A stretch of 64,000 nucleotides of DNA from Archangium violaceum (GTDB lineage: Bacteria > Myxococcota > Myxococcia > Myxococcales > Myxococcaceae): assembly GCF_016859125.1 (NCBI RefSeq), contig NZ_CP069338.1:11411501-11475500 (forward strand). Direction: 5' to 3'. This document shows, piece by piece, positions 1-10,700 of the stretch. Under the pieces are notes generated by a model. That model was not told the DNA's origin and did no database searches. It was given only the letters and a program-made list of their open reading frames with translations. The position numbers and the translations under genes are program-made. Every line of letters begins with the position of its first letter. The first letter of the stretch is position 1.

Positions 1-3000
1 CGACTGCGGGCCTCGGGAGCGCTCCATCCCTTCGAGCTCGGCGGGCTCGACCGGGCGCGGCAGCTCTCCTTCCCGGAGCGGCTCTACGGACGTGAGCGCG
101 AGCTGGCACAGCTCGAGGCCGCGCTGGCACGAATCCGGACGGGCCCGAGTGAGACGGTGATGGTCACGGGGACGGCGGGCGCTGGCAAGTCGACGCTCGT
201 GCAGGCCCTGCGTCAACGACTCGGAGCCGGGTGCTGGTTCCTCTCCGGCAAGTTCGACCAGCTCCAGGGCAATGTGCCCTACGCCCCACTGGTGACGGCC
301 TTCCAGGGCCTGCTCGGGGAGTTGCTGAGGACGCCCGCCGAGCACCAGGACGGGTGGCGGCGCCGGCTCCTGGAGGCGTTGGGCACCGACGGCCACGTCC
401 TCCTCGGTGTCGTCCCGGAATGGGAACAGCTCCTCGGCGCGCAACCTCCCGTGGCCGGGTCCGGACCGGTGGACGCCGAGCGCCGTCTTCATCGAACGTT
501 CCAGGCCTTCGTCCAGGCACTCGCCACACCCGAACACCCACTCGTTCTGTTCCTGGATGACCTCCACTGGGCCGATCCGGCCTCGCTCGAGCTCTTCCGG
601 AGCCTCGCCTCGAATCCGGACTCCCGGCATGTGTTGTGGGTGGGCTCCTATCGCACCGAGGAGGTCGGGCCGGAGCATCCCGTCGCGCGGATCCTCGCGG
701 CCCTCCAGGAAGCGGGGGCGGCCGTCCACTCCATCGCGATACCGCCCCTGGACCTCGAGGCACTCACGGCGCTCTGCGGCGACACCCTGCACCGCGAGCC
801 CGAGCACCTGCGGCCCCTGGCCCGGCTCGTGTTGAGCAAGACAGCGGGCAATCCCCTCTTCGTCATCCGCTTCCTGCGCTACCTGCACCACTCCGGCCTG
901 TTGCGCTTCGACGCCGGCCGCGGCACCTGGGACTGGGACCTCGCCCGGATCGCCCGGGTGGACATGACCGAGAACGTGGTCGAGCTGATGGTCGCCACCA
1001 TCCGCCAGCTTCCCGAGAGGACCCAGAGCCTGCTGAAGGTCGCCGCCTGCCTGGGCAACCGGGTGGAGCTCCCACTGCTCGCGGCCTTGATGGACATGCC
1101 CAGGGGTGACACGGCCCGAGCGCTCCGGAGCGCCTACCAGGAGGGACTCCTCGTCCATGAGGGCGAGGCCGTCTACCGCTTCTCGCACGACCGCGTCCAA
1201 CAGGCCGCGTACTCCCTGCTCACCGAGGACCAGAAGAAGCGGCTGCACCTCGAGGCGGGACGCCAGATGCGGGGCTCCATCGGGCGCGAGCCCGACGAGC
1301 GGCTCTTCGATGTGGTCGACCAGCTCGACCTGGGCGCGGAGCTGGTCACGGACGAGGCGGAGCGGCTGGAGCTGGCGTGGCTCAACTTCCGGGCGGGCTG
1401 CAAGGCCAAGGAGTCGGTGGCCTTCCGCTCCTCGCTGGGCTACCTCACCCGGGGCATCGCACTCCTCCCCCGGGATGCCTGGCGAGCGAACCACTCGCTG
1501 GCCTTCTCCCTTCACCGCGAGGCGGCCGAGTGCGCGCACCTCGCGGGCGATCAGCGGCTCGCCGAGAGGCTCGTCTCCTCCGCGATGACACATGCCGCGT
1601 CTCGCGCCGAGAAGGCGGACCTCTACACCCTCCAGCTCATCTCCTGCATGGCGAGGCAGGCCTTCCAGGAGGGAATCCGGTGGGGACGCGAGGGGCTGCG
1701 TCTGTTCGCCCTGGAGTTGCCCTCGAGGCAGGACGCCGCCCAGGCCATCCAGGCCGAGTTCGCCGCGGTGAAGGAGAACCTGCGAGGCCGCTCCACCGCG
1801 GAGCTCCTCGAGGAGCCCCTTTCAGAGGATCCGGATCATCTCGCCTGCCTGCGGCTCCTGTCCGAGGTGGGCCTCGTGCTCTTCTACCTGGATCCCTTCC
1901 TGTTCGCCTTCACCAACGTCCGTGTCGTCAACCTGTCGTTGAAGCATGGCAACTCGGTCCACTCCTCCGTGCCATATGCGGTGTATGGAGGACTGCTTCC
2001 CTCCCACTCGGGCGATTACGACTCCGGTTACGCCTTCGGACGCCTGGGAGTGGAGCTGTGCCAGCGCTATCCGACTCCCAGGCTGGTGAGCAGGACGCTC
2101 GTCACGTTCGCGTTGGGCGTGAACCATTGGAAGGCACCGCTGCGCACCAGCATGCCGCACCTGCGCATGGCCTTCACCTCCGCGGATGCGAGCGGTGATG
2201 TCTCCCTGGCCACCTACACGTTCCCCGCGACGGTGAACACCCTCTTCTCGATGGGCACCGGGTTCTCCCAGCTGCTCTCGGAGCTCGAGACCGATATCGC
2301 CTATGCCCGGAAGGCGGGCTTGCACTGGAGGATCCAATCCCTCATCAGCCTTCGTCAGGCCCTCCGGTGCCTGCGGGACCGGACCCGCGAGGGGGCGGGC
2401 TTCGAGGATGACACATTCCACGAGGAGGCGTTCCTCACCGCCAACCGGGAGCTGCCCACGGTGCGCTGCATGTATTGGATTCAGCGCCTCCAGGTGTCCT
2501 ACCTGTTCGGAGATGTCGAGACCGCTCGGGAGATGTCCCGGAGGGCCAGCGAGATCATCGAGTTCCTCCGCGGGTGGTACCTCATCGCCGAGCACAACTT
2601 CTACACGTCCTTGACCCTGGTGGCCTGCAGCGAGAAGAGCGCTCCCCCGGAGCGGGCCGGGCTGCTGGAACGGATCGCCGCCAACCAGCGTCAGCTCGGT
2701 GTCTGGGCCGACAACTGCCCGGAGAACTTCCGTCACAAGTACCAACTCGTCTGTGCCGAGCTCGCCCGCCTCGAGGGACGGGACGAGGAGGCCATGAGGC
2801 TCTACGAGCAGGCCATCGAGGGAGCCCACCGCGAGGAGTTCCACCAGGACGAGGCGCTCGCGAACGAGCTGGCCAGCCGGTACTACCGCGCCCTCGGAGT
2901 GAAGCGGCTGGCCGACATCTGCCTGCGGGCCGCCATCGATGGCTATGCCCGCTGGGGCGCCCAGGCCAAGGTGTCGGCACTGGAGGAGGAGTTCCCCGAT

Positions 3001-4908
3001 CTGGTGCCCGTCGGGCGGCTGGACAGACAGCCCCCGGCCTCCACCCCGCCGGACGCCGAATCGGGTGGCTCGGCGCTCGATCTCAGCACCCTGCTCAAGT
3101 CCGCCGAGACGCTCGTGAGCGAGGTGGTGCTGGAGCGCCTGCTCGAGAAGCTCATGGGTGTGTGTCTCGAGGCCGCGGGAGCCCAGCGTGGCGCGCTCGT
3201 GCTGGATGAGAAGGACACCCTCACGGTGCGCGCGGTGGGCGCCGTCTCGGAGCCGGTCTCGCTGGTGCGCACCGCGTTGAAGGAGTCGGACCAGGTCCCC
3301 ACCTCGGTCATCGAAGGCGCGTTCCTGTCGGGAGAGACCCTCGTCCTGGCCGATGCCGCCCATCAAGAAGGTTTCAGCTCCGACCCGTACGTGGCCCAGC
3401 ACACCACGAAGTCCGCCCTCGCCATCCCCATCCAACGGTTCCCCCGGACGGTGGGCGTGCTCTACCTGGAGAACAACCTCGCCACGCGCGCCTTCACCCC
3501 CGAGCGCGTCCGGCTGCTGCGCCTGCTCTCCTCGCAGATCGCCATCTCCCTGGAGAACAGCCTCCTCTTCGAGCGGCTGCGCATCGAGGTCGACGAGCGG
3601 CGGCGCGCGGAGAGCACGGTCCGCTTCCTCGCCGAGTCGAGTCTGGCCCTGGCCGAGTCCCTGGATCTGGAGACGACCCTGAACAGGATCACCCGCCTGG
3701 TGGTGCCCCGGCTGGCCGACTGGTGCCTGGTCATCGTGAAGGACAAGGGGGGCATGCCCCGCCCGGTCGCCATCACCCATGTGGATCCGAACAAGGAGCC
3801 ACGGCTGCGCGACTTCATGGAGCAGTATCTCGCCAAGGGGGAATCCGCCTCGGAGGCCCTCCTCCGGGTGCTGCGCACGGGGCAACCCCTCCTCCTCCCC
3901 GAGATCACGGACTCGGTCGTGGAGGAGAACCAACCCGGGCGCGCTCCCCGCTATATCGAGTTGCTCCGCGCGCTCTCGACCCGGACGGGCATGTACGTGC
4001 CGCTCGTGGCCCGAGGGAAGACGCTGGGTGCCATCGTCTTCTTCTCCGGTGTCCCGGGGCGCCACTACGGACAGGCGGACCTCGACCTGGCGCAGGAGCT
4101 GGCACGCCGGGCCGCCGTGTGCATCGACAATGCGTGGCTGTACAGGGACTCCCAGGAGGCCATCCGCCTGCGCGACGACTTCCTGTCCGTGGCCTCGCAT
4201 GAGCTCAACACACCCATCACCTCGCTCCGGCTGTCCGTCCAGGGGCTCCTGCGCCGCGCCAGCACCGAGCTGCCGGAGAACGCACAGCGCGCCCTGCGCC
4301 ACACCGAGCAGCAGACGCGGAGACTCGCCGAGCTGGTCACGGAGCTGCTCGACGTGTCGCGCATCCGTGCGGGGAGCCTCTACCTGCGCCTCGAGCAGGT
4401 GGAGCTCACGGAGGTGCTCCACCATGTCATCGAGCGCTTCGGTGAATCGCTGAATCGGGCGAACTGCCCGCTGTCGCTCCAGGCCCGGGAGCCCGTCACG
4501 GGACGGTGGGATCGCCTCCGGTTGGAGCAGGTGGTGGGCAACCTGCTCTCCAATGCCATCAAGTTCGCGCCCGGCCGCCCCATCGAGCTCGAGCTCCTCC
4601 GGGAAGGCGACACCGCCCGGCTCGTGGTCAAGGACCATGGGATTGGCATCGCACCGGAGCGCCTGCCTCATGTCTTCGGCCGGTTCGAGCGCGCCGTCTC
4701 CCCCGAGAAGTACGGCGGCCTCGGGCTGGGGCTCTACATCGTGAGGGAGATCGTCACGGCCCTGGGCGGCTCCATCCGGGTGGAGAGCGAGCCCGGCGTG
4801 GGGACCACCTTCACGGTGGAGCTGCCCTGCCACGGTCCGCCCTCGGCCCTCACCTCCAACCCCAGCACCCTGCCCTCCTGGCCGAGCCGCGCGAGTGCCC
4901 TGTCCTGA
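1..4908 (+). CDS. Multidomain ATPase/GAF/sensor histidine kinase, 5' end outside the window (probably a trifunctional Ser/Thr kinase-ATPase-histidine kinase)
   Basis: The reading frame is open from base 1, so the gene starts left of the window; the ATG at 157 is internal. In order I see the motif region ERLYGRERELAQL that opens AAA_16-type ATPase domains, a Walker A (GTAGAGKST, bases 169-195), a Walker B (LVLFLDDLHWAD, near base 550), a long helical TPR-like middle (about 1,300-3,000), two GAF domains (about 3,090-3,560 and 3,610-4,140) and a histidine kinase core. The core has the H-box His at 4198-4200 (ASHELNTP), an N box (LLSNAIKF), DHGIGI and GLGLGLY. Proteins of this layout normally begin with a Ser/Thr kinase domain; that part is inferred. 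It is probably a cytosolic sensor kinase; no membrane segment is seen. No response regulator is adjacent downstream. Confidence 0.93.
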   Translation, partial: RLRASGALHPFELGGLDRARQLSFPERLYGRERELAQLEAALARIRTGPSETVMVTGTAGAGKSTLVQALRQRLGAGCWFLSGKFDQLQGNVPYAPLVTAFQGLLGELLRTPAEHQDGWRRRLLEALGTDGHVLLGVVPEWEQLLGAQPPVAGSGPVDAERRLHRTFQAFVQALATPEHPLVLFLDDLHWADPASLELFRSLASNPDSRHVLWVGSYRTEEVGPEHPVARILAALQEAGAAVHSIAIPPLDLEALTALCGDTLHREPEHLRPLARLVLSKTAGNPLFVIRFLRYLHHSGLLRFDAGRGTWDWDLARIARVDMTENVVELMVATIRQLPERTQSLLKVAACLGNRVELPLLAALMDMPRGDTARALRSAYQEGLLVHEGEAVYRFSHDRVQQAAYSLLTEDQKKRLHLEAGRQMRGSIGREPDERLFDVVDQLDLGAELVTDEAERLELAWLNFRAGCKAKESVAFRSSLGYLTRGIALLPRDAWRANHSLAFSLHREAAECAHLAGDQRLAERLVSSAMTHAASRAEKADLYTLQLISCMARQAFQEGIRWGREGLRLFALELPSRQDAAQAIQAEFAAVKENLRGRSTAELLEEPLSEDPDHLACLRLLSEVGLVLFYLDPFLFAFTNVRVVNLSLKHGNSVHSSVPYAVYGGLLPSHSGDYDSGYAFGRLGVELCQRYPTPRLVSRTLVTFALGVNHWKAPLRTSMPHLRMAFTSADASGDVSLATYTFPATVNTLFSMGTGFSQLLSELETDIAYARKAGLHWRIQSLISLRQALRCLRDRTREGAGFEDDTFHEEAFLTANRELPTVRCMYWIQRLQVSYLFGDVETAREMSRRASEIIEFLRGWYLIAEHNFYTSLTLVACSEKSAPPERAGLLERIAANQRQLGVWADNCPENFRHKYQLVCAELARLEGRDEEAMRLYEQAIEGAHREEFHQDEALANELASRYYRALGVKRLADICLRAAIDGYARWGAQAKVSALEEEFPDLVPVGRLDRQPPASTPPDAESGGSALDLSTLLKSAETLVSEVVLERLLEKLMGVCLEAAGAQRGALVLDEKDTLTVRAVGAVSEPVSLVRTALKESDQVPTSVIEGAFLSGETLVLADAAHQEGFSSDPYVAQHTTKSALAIPIQRFPRTVGVLYLENNLATRAFTPERVRLLRLLSSQIAISLENSLLFERLRIEVDERRRAESTVRFLAESSLALAESLDLETTLNRITRLVVPRLADWCLVIVKDKGGMPRPVAITHVDPNKEPRLRDFMEQYLAKGESASEALLRVLRTGQPLLLPEITDSVVEENQPGRAPRYIELLRALSTRTGMYVPLVARGKTLGAIVFFSGVPGRHYGQADLDLAQELARRAAVCIDNAWLYRDSQEAIRLRDDFLSVASHELNTPITSLRLSVQGLLRRASTELPENAQRALRHTEQQTRRLAELVTELLDVSRIRAGSLYLRLEQVELTEVLHHVIERFGESLNRANCPLSLQAREPVTGRWDRLRLEQVVGNLLSNAIKFAPGRPIELELLREGDTARLVVKDHGIGIAPERLPHVFGRFERAVSPEKYGGLGLGLYIVREIVTALGGSIRVESEPGVGTTFTVELPCHGPPSALTSNPSTLPSWPSRASALS

Positions 4909-4950
4909 GCGCCCCTGTCTCGAGCACCCACGCTCCTCGCGGAAGTCCCC

Positions 4951-5379
4951 TCAGGCCACCTTGCTGCTGTGGCGCGAGCGCAGCTGGATGAGCAGCTCGC
5001 GGGCCTGCGCCTTCGTGGCGACGAAGTGGACCTTCTGCTCATCACCCTCGTCCGCGTGCCCCGTCATCTGGGCCGCGAGGAGGATGCCCCTGGCCACCGC
5101 TTTGTGCGCGAGACGTGCCCCGATGTAGACGAAGGCCAGGACCCAATCCGACTCGGCGTACTCGCTGAGATAGACCCTGCCCTCCGCGCTGAGGAGCGCG
5201 GAATCCTTGATGTCCCCCACCAGGAAGAAGGGCCTGGCGCGGCCCAGCTCCCCGTAGACGTCCACCATGAGAGCCATCTCGGCCAGGGAGATTTCTCCTC
5301 GGTACTCCCCCCAGAGGATGTCTGGAGGCTCGAAGCGCAGCACATGCGCTCCAATTCTCCACTCGTGCTGTTTCTCCAT
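4951..5379 (-). CDS. Small STAS/SpoIIAA-like protein
   Basis: This protein of about 142 residues has the alternating strand-helix pattern of STAS or SpoIIAA-like domains common in myxobacteria: an N-terminal strand pair (around FEPPDILWGEYRG), a central VGDIKDSALLS segment and a C-terminal helix. No catalytic motif is visible, so a regulatory or binding role is inferred. I chose the ATG at 5379 because GGAG lies 7 bases upstream; an in-frame ATG at 5400 also has a GGAG and would add seven residues. It lies downstream of the acyl-CoA dehydrogenase on the same strand, separated by two 18-bp tandem repeats, so the two may be co-transcribed. Confidence 0.75.
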   Translation of the reverse strand: MEKQHEWRIGAHVLRFEPPDILWGEYRGEISLAEMALMVDVYGELGRARPFFLVGDIKDSALLSAEGRVYLSEYAESDWVLAFVYIGARLAHKAVARGILLAAQMTGHADEGDEQKVHFVATKAQARELLIQLRSRHSSKVA

Positions 5380-5417
5380 GAGGGATCTCCCGTACCCCAT
5401 CCTACTCCGGGTCTGGA

Positions 5418-5453
5418 AGAACCCCCAGGGGTCTCAGAACCCCCAGGGGTCTC
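5418..5453. repeat. Two perfect 18-bp tandem repeats, each with a CCCC-A-GGGG palindrome
   Basis: Bases 5418-5435 and 5436-5453 are identical 18-mers (AGAACCCCCAGGGGTCTC). Each contains CCCCAGGGG, so arms of either copy, or of one copy with the other, can pair. The last base belongs to the stop codon of the acyl-CoA dehydrogenase gene. It could be a weak terminator or mRNA-processing hairpin between the two minus-strand genes. Confidence 0.9.
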
Positions 5454-6592
5454 TAGAAGCCGGACATCTTGGAGAGGATCTCCTTCATGACCTCCGAGGT
5501 ACCACCGCCGATGGTGATGAGCCGGATGTCGCGCCAGGCCCGGGCGATGTGCGTCTCCTCGATGTAGCCCATGCCGCCGAAGAACTGCTGGACGTCGTAG
5601 GCCACCTTCTGGGCCAGGTCTCCCGCGAACAGCTTCGCCATGGAGATCTCCCGCACCGCGTTCTCCTTGCGATCGAAAACATCCACCGCGTGGTACGTCA
5701 GCCGCCTGGCCGCCTCGATGGCCGCCATGTGCTCCACCAGCTTGTGGCGCCACACCTGGAAGCCCAGCAGCGGCTTGCCAAACGCCTGCCGCTGCTTTCC
5801 GTACTCGAGCGCATCCTCGATCATCCGCTCCATGCCCCCCACCGCGGACAGGGCACCCACCAGGCGCTCCCCCTGGAAGTTCGTCATGATGTGGTAGAAG
5901 CCCTCGTTCTCCTCGCCGAGCACGTAGCGCCGGGGGATGCGGCAGTCCTCGAAGAAGAGGATGGCCGTGTCCGAGGACAGGTTGCCCACCTTGTCGAGCT
6001 TCTTCGACACCGAGAAGCCCTTCACGTCCGTGGGGAAGGTCACCAGGGAGACGCCCCCGTAGCCCGGCCCGCCCGTGCGCACCGCCAGGGTGATGAAGTC
6101 CGCGCGCGTGCCGTTGGTGATCCACATCTTCGAGCCGTTGATGACGTAGTCATCCCCCTCCCGGCGCGCCGTCGTCTGGATGTTGGCCACGTCCGAGCCG
6201 GCCCCGGGCTCGCTCACGCCCAGCGCGGCGATCTTCTCGCCCGCCAGCGCCGGAGCGAGGAACTCGCGCTTCTGCTCATCCGTGCCGATCTCGTTGATGA
6301 TCGGCGTGGCCATCTGGCTCTGCACCAGCAGCGCCATGTTCACGCCCGCGTTGCGGCTGCGCGTCAGCTCCTCGGTGAAGGCCGTCACGTACCAGTAGTC
6401 CAGCCCGCTGCCGCCGTACTTCGGATCATGGTTGATGCCGAAGAAGCCCAGCTCGCCACACTTCTGGAAGAGCTCCCGCGGGAAGATGCCCGCGCGATCC
6501 CACTCCAGGGCGTGGGGCGTCATCTCCTTCTCCACGAACGTACGCACCGTCTTGCGGAAGGCCTCATGCTCCTCGGTGAAAGGGTTCGGCAT
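5453..6592 (-). CDS. Acyl-CoA dehydrogenase
   Basis: This FAD-dependent acyl-CoA dehydrogenase (379 residues, full length) oxidises acyl-CoA to 2-enoyl-CoA in fatty-acid or branched-chain amino-acid breakdown. Family motifs are [10 protein letters not shown] (125-134), KMWITNG (155-161) and the C-terminal [11 protein letters not shown]. The usual C-terminal catalytic Glu (YEGT type) is replaced by Gly in the sequence [10 protein letters not shown] Glu in the GERL motif, residue 242, sits where isovaleryl-CoA and long-chain acyl-CoA dehydrogenases keep their catalytic base, so I infer that subgroup. The gene is divergent from the secreted-protein gene at 6673 and lies upstream of the STAS-like gene. 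Confidence 0.95.
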   Translation of the reverse strand: MPNPFTEEHEAFRKTVRTFVEKEMTPHALEWDRAGIFPRELFQKCGELGFFGINHDPKYGGSGLDYWYVTAFTEELTRSRNAGVNMALLVQSQMATPIINEIGTDEQKREFLAPALAGEKIAALGVSEPGAGSDVANIQTTARREGDDYVINGSKMWITNGTRADFITLAVRTGGPGYGGVSLVTFPTDVKGFSVSKKLDKVGNLSSDTAILFFEDCRIPRRYVLGEENEGFYHIMTNFQGERLVGALSAVGGMERMIEDALEYGKQRQAFGKPLLGFQVWRHKLVEHMAAIEAARRLTYHAVDVFDRKENAVREISMAKLFAGDLAQKVAYDVQQFFGGMGYIEETHIARAWRDIRLITIGGGTSEVMKEILSKMSGF

Positions 6593-6672
6593 GGTCGGCG
6601 GGCTCCTCGGGGGTGGGTGATTGATTGGCGAGTCGATAGTACAAGGCTCTCTCTCGCGAACAAGGACGGCTC
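6593..6672. promoter_or_regulatory. Divergent promoter region
   Basis: These 80 bases separate divergently read genes and must hold both promoters. The centre (about 6625-6660) is relatively AT-rich. I cannot assign -35 and -10 boxes with confidence. Confidence 0.4.
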
Positions 6673-7767
6673 ATGGCTTCTGTCACCCTCTCGCTCCTCG
6701 CGCTCCTCGCGATCGCACCGGCCGCCCGCCCTCCGGCCGAGGAGGTACTTCGCGCACAGTGCCGGACCTGGGCCGAGGATCCGAAGAACCCCTGGGCGCT
6801 CGCGCATGGCATGACGCTCGACGGCCGCGCCTTCAAGGCCCGTGATGGCCGCCCCGCCGCGGAGGTCATCGTCTCCGGCTTCCTGCACCGGGAAGGCACG
6901 GGCCCCCAGGCGGATCTCCGCTTCGACGCCTTCGCCGCCGACGGCACGCCCGTGGAGCCCCACCCCCACCTGCTGGTGAAGACACTGTTACTCGCGGGCT
7001 ACACGCCCTCCCAGTCCTTCCGGGCGAGCGGCGGCCCCGTCACCCTCCGAGCACTCGTGGAGGACCTGAAGCGTGACTTCCGCCGCGACGCGGCCCTCTC
7101 GCCGCATGGGGCCTGGACGCTCGATGCGCTCTCACACGCCCTGCCCCCTGGCGCCACCTTCACCAATGGTGCCGGAGAGACGATCCGCTTCGACGCGGTG
7201 ATGGACGAGGCGCTCGCCCTGCTCGAGCGCGAGCAGGCGGAGTTGATGGCCGGCATGAAGGCCGGGCTGCCCCAGGTGCCCAAGCGCAAGCAGGGCATCT
7301 ACGCGCACCCCTGCGGAGGGATGCACCTCTTCCAGGCCGTCGCCACCCACGCGCGCCACGCCGCGGTGCGCAAGGCGTGGGGCCCGCGCCTCGACGCCCA
7401 GGTGGACGTCCTCTTCTACCGGCTGGGCTCCGAGTCCCGGCAGTACGACGCCGCCCTCACCGCCGCGCCCCCCGCGTACCGCCTGCCCGTGCTCGTACAA
7501 ATGGTGAAGTTCCACGGGCACTTCCTCGAGACGCTCGGCCGGTACCGCGAGGAGACGGGTTGGAAACCCACCCCCGCGCAACTCCAGTCGGTGACGCAGG
7601 CGGGCGCGCTGCTCGATGGCGCGGTGCGTCGTCTCGAAGCGGCGGGCGCGTTCCGAGACATGGAGTCACTGAAGGCCACACAGCACCAGCTCTACCTGGA
7701 TCTCATCGGCGACGCGTGCCACGCCGCGCACGGCTGGAGCTACTGGAGGAACCACCTCGGAGGTTGA
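6673..7767 (+). CDS. Secreted protein of unknown function
   Basis: This 364-residue protein starts with a hydrophobic stretch (SVTLSLLALLAIAPAA) that looks like a signal peptide, so the mature protein is probably periplasmic or secreted. I do not recognise the family. Two features stand out: an HPCGGMH motif near residue 214, which could bind a metal, and a His-rich C-terminal half including HARHAAVR, KFHGHF and CHAAHGW. The next gene, a PHP-type lipoprotein, starts 15 bases downstream, so the two are probably co-transcribed. The ATG follows AAGGACGGCTC, a usable ribosome site. Confidence 0.8.
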   Translation: MASVTLSLLALLAIAPAARPPAEEVLRAQCRTWAEDPKNPWALAHGMTLDGRAFKARDGRPAAEVIVSGFLHREGTGPQADLRFDAFAADGTPVEPHPHLLVKTLLLAGYTPSQSFRASGGPVTLRALVEDLKRDFRRDAALSPHGAWTLDALSHALPPGATFTNGAGETIRFDAVMDEALALLEREQAELMAGMKAGLPQVPKRKQGIYAHPCGGMHLFQAVATHARHAAVRKAWGPRLDAQVDVLFYRLGSESRQYDAALTAAPPAYRLPVLVQMVKFHGHFLETLGRYREETGWKPTPAQLQSVTQAGALLDGAVRRLEAAGAFRDMESLKATQHQLYLDLIGDACHAAHGWSYWRNHLGG

Positions 7768-7781
7768 TACAAGGGTCAATC

Positions 7782-10700
7782 ATGTCCTCCCCCCTCCGCC
7801 TCCTGGCCGCGAGCCTGGCCCTGGCCAGCCTCACACTCGCCGGCTGCAAGAAGGAGAGCTGCCTCGGCAACGATGAAGGATGCCGGGTATCCAGCCCCTG
7901 CGAGAAGCTGAGTTACTCCTGTGAAGCCGCCTCGGGCTCCGCGCTCGAGGTGCGCGTCCTCACCGCCGAGGACAAGCGCGTCGGCAGCAACGATCCCGTC
8001 CCTGGAACCGAGACGGTGCCCGGGGGTCTCAACGCGCTCGGCGCCCGGGGCGACATCCTCCTGGGCAACGACCGGGCGGTGGCCGTCCTCGCCGGCCTCG
8101 GCACCACGCACCTGTTGGATCCCGGCGGCGGCTCGCTGATCGACCTGAGCGCCCGCGGCAAGAACAACGACGGCATCAACCAGGTGCTGCCCGTGGTGGG
8201 AATCCTCCCCGCGGACGCCGTGCACTACACGTCGATGAAGATCATCGACGAGCGTCCCACGCGCGTGGCGGTACAGCTCGACGGCACGCTCGACGGCAAG
8301 CCCGAGTTCCCCGTCCACACCCTCTACGAGATGCGTCCGTGCGAGCCGGGCGTGCGCGTGCGCACCGAGGTCCTCAATGCCTCCGTGGACCCGCAGCTGT
8401 GGGCGCTGGCGGACGGCTTCTACTGGAGTGGCCGCGAGGCACTGCCCTTCACGCCCTCGGAGGGCACGGGTTACGAGCACCCGTCCTTCGGCCTCACCAC
8501 CATCGGTGACGCGTACCGCAAGTTCCCCTACCTGACGGCGACCCTCTCCTCGGAGCCGGCCAGCAGCTACGCGCACGTGGCCTGCGGAGAGACGGACCTG
8601 CTCGAGGGCTTCCAGAGCGATCAGATCTCCTCCTCCGGCCTGCCGCGCACCGTGGTGCCGCCGCGCGACTACCTCGTCTTCGAGCGCTTCCTCGCCGTGT
8701 CCGAGCGCGGGGACGTGGCCTCCGCCGCGGACCTGGCGCTGGAGCTCCGTCAGAAGCTGCATGGCGAGCAGTACGTGACGCTCACCGGACTGGTGAACCG
8801 CGGCGAGACGCCGCTCGGCGCGGGCCGCGAGGTGAGCGTGCTCATCAGCGAGGGCGACCTCGCCGCCGACCCGAAGACCCGCATCCCGTGGACGCAGGTG
8901 ACGCCGAACAAGGAGGGCCGCTTCCAGGCCCGCGTGCCCGCCGGCCGTAACTACGTGGTGGAGTTGCATGCCTTCGGGCGCAAGGTGGCCGACCGGCAGC
9001 TCGACAAGGTGGACGCGGACGCGGACCTGGGCACGCTCACCGTGCCCGCGAGCACGCGCCTCACCGTGAACGTGAATGACGCGACCAGCGGAGAGCCCCT
9101 CATCGCCGAGGTCTTCGTCGTCCCCGTGGACGCCGACAACCAGACGGCCACCGAGGGCTCGCTGCACGGCCGCTTCGGGACCTGCGCGCCGTGGCTCGGT
9201 CCGCCTCCGGGCCCCTCGCCCGCATGCAACCGCTTCCTCGTCCACAGCGGCACCGCCACGGTGGACGCGCCCAGGGGCCGCTACCACGTCTATGCCTTCA
9301 AGGGACCCTTCTGGACGCTGGCCCGTGAGACGGTGACGCTCGGCGCCGAGGACACCACCCTCTCCTTCTCGTTGGGCAAGCTGCCGCTCCAGCCCCCGGG
9401 CTCCGTGGGCGCGGACCTGCACGTGCACGGCGCCGCCAGCTTCGACAGCTCCATCCCCGACATGGATCGCGTGCTGTCCTTCGCCGCCACGGACCTGGAC
9501 GTCATCGTCTCCACCGACCACGACGTCATCTACGACTACGCGCAGATCGTCCGGAACCTGGGCCTGCAGGACAAGATGAGCACCGTGGTGGGCCTGGAGA
9601 CGACCGGCCACATCCTCTGGATGAAGCGCCCCGGCTACGACATCCCCCTGGTGATCGGCCACTACAACTTCTGGCCGCTCGAGTACGACCCGACGAAGCC
9701 GCGCAACGGCGCTCCGGCGGATGAGGTCGTCGAGCCCGGCGAGCTGTTCGACCGCGTGATGGCCAGCACCTCGCCCACCCTGCAGAAGCAGCTCGTCATC
9801 CAGCTCAACCACCCGTGGGCGGACGCCGAGTTCGGCCGCGACCTGGGCTTCCCGCGCGCGCTCGCGCTCAACACGCTGAAGAACCTGCCCTCGCACGATG
9901 ACGGCAGCCGCGCCGGCATGTACGTGCGCACGCCCCGGGGCGGCTTCGCCAACAACGCCCAGCACACCCAGGAGGTGATGAACGGCACGCAGAACGATCT
10001 GCTGCTGCCCTACCGCGCCTTCTGGTTCTACACGCTCAACCAGGGGCAGCGCGTGACGGGCACCGCCAACAGCGACTCGCACAGCCTCACCGACAACACC
10101 GTGGGCGTGCCGCGCAACATCGTCTACACGGATGCCGTCCCGGGCCCCGGCTTCGACACGGCCCGCTTCAACGCCGCCCTGAAGGCCGGCGACTCCTTCG
10201 GCACCAACGGCCCCATCATCGAGGCCACCGTGGACACGGCGAGCGGGCCCCGCCGCTTCGGGCTCACCCCGCTGGTGCCCTCGGCCGACGCGAAGCTCCA
10301 CCTCAAGGTCTCCGCCGCGCCCTGGGTGCCCGTGAGCGAGGTGCGCCTCATCGTCAACGGCAGGGTCGTGAAGACGATCGGCTCCGAGGAGCTCTCCCAC
10401 CCGGACCCGGAGGGCATCTTCGGCACCGGGGGGCTCCTGCGCTACCAGAAGGACATTCCGCTCTCCGACGTGCTCGAGCGCACGGGTGATGCCTGGCTCG
10501 TGGTGGAGGCCGGCACGGCGCTGCCTCCCGCCGCCGACTTCGGTGGCCCCGCGGGCGAGGGGCCCGATGGCATCCCCGACACCGGCGACAACAACGGGGA
10601 CGGCGTGGTGGACCGGAGCGACATCGAGAAGGACGCCGACTACGGCCCGCTCCGCAACCGCCCGCCGCCCTCCAGCGAGGCGGATCCGCTGTTCCACTTC

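Noticed and set aside
1822-4833. A 1,000-codon open frame antisense to the sensor kinase
   Set aside because: It has low-complexity composition and no motif or ribosome site; the plus strand has clear GAF and kinase domains.
5418-5453. A CRISPR-like repeat
   Set aside because: Only two directly adjoining copies, no spacers and no cas genes.
7776-10697. A long open frame antisense to the PHP lipoprotein gene
   Set aside because: The composition is typical of a GC-rich shadow frame and the plus strand has the lipobox and metal motifs.
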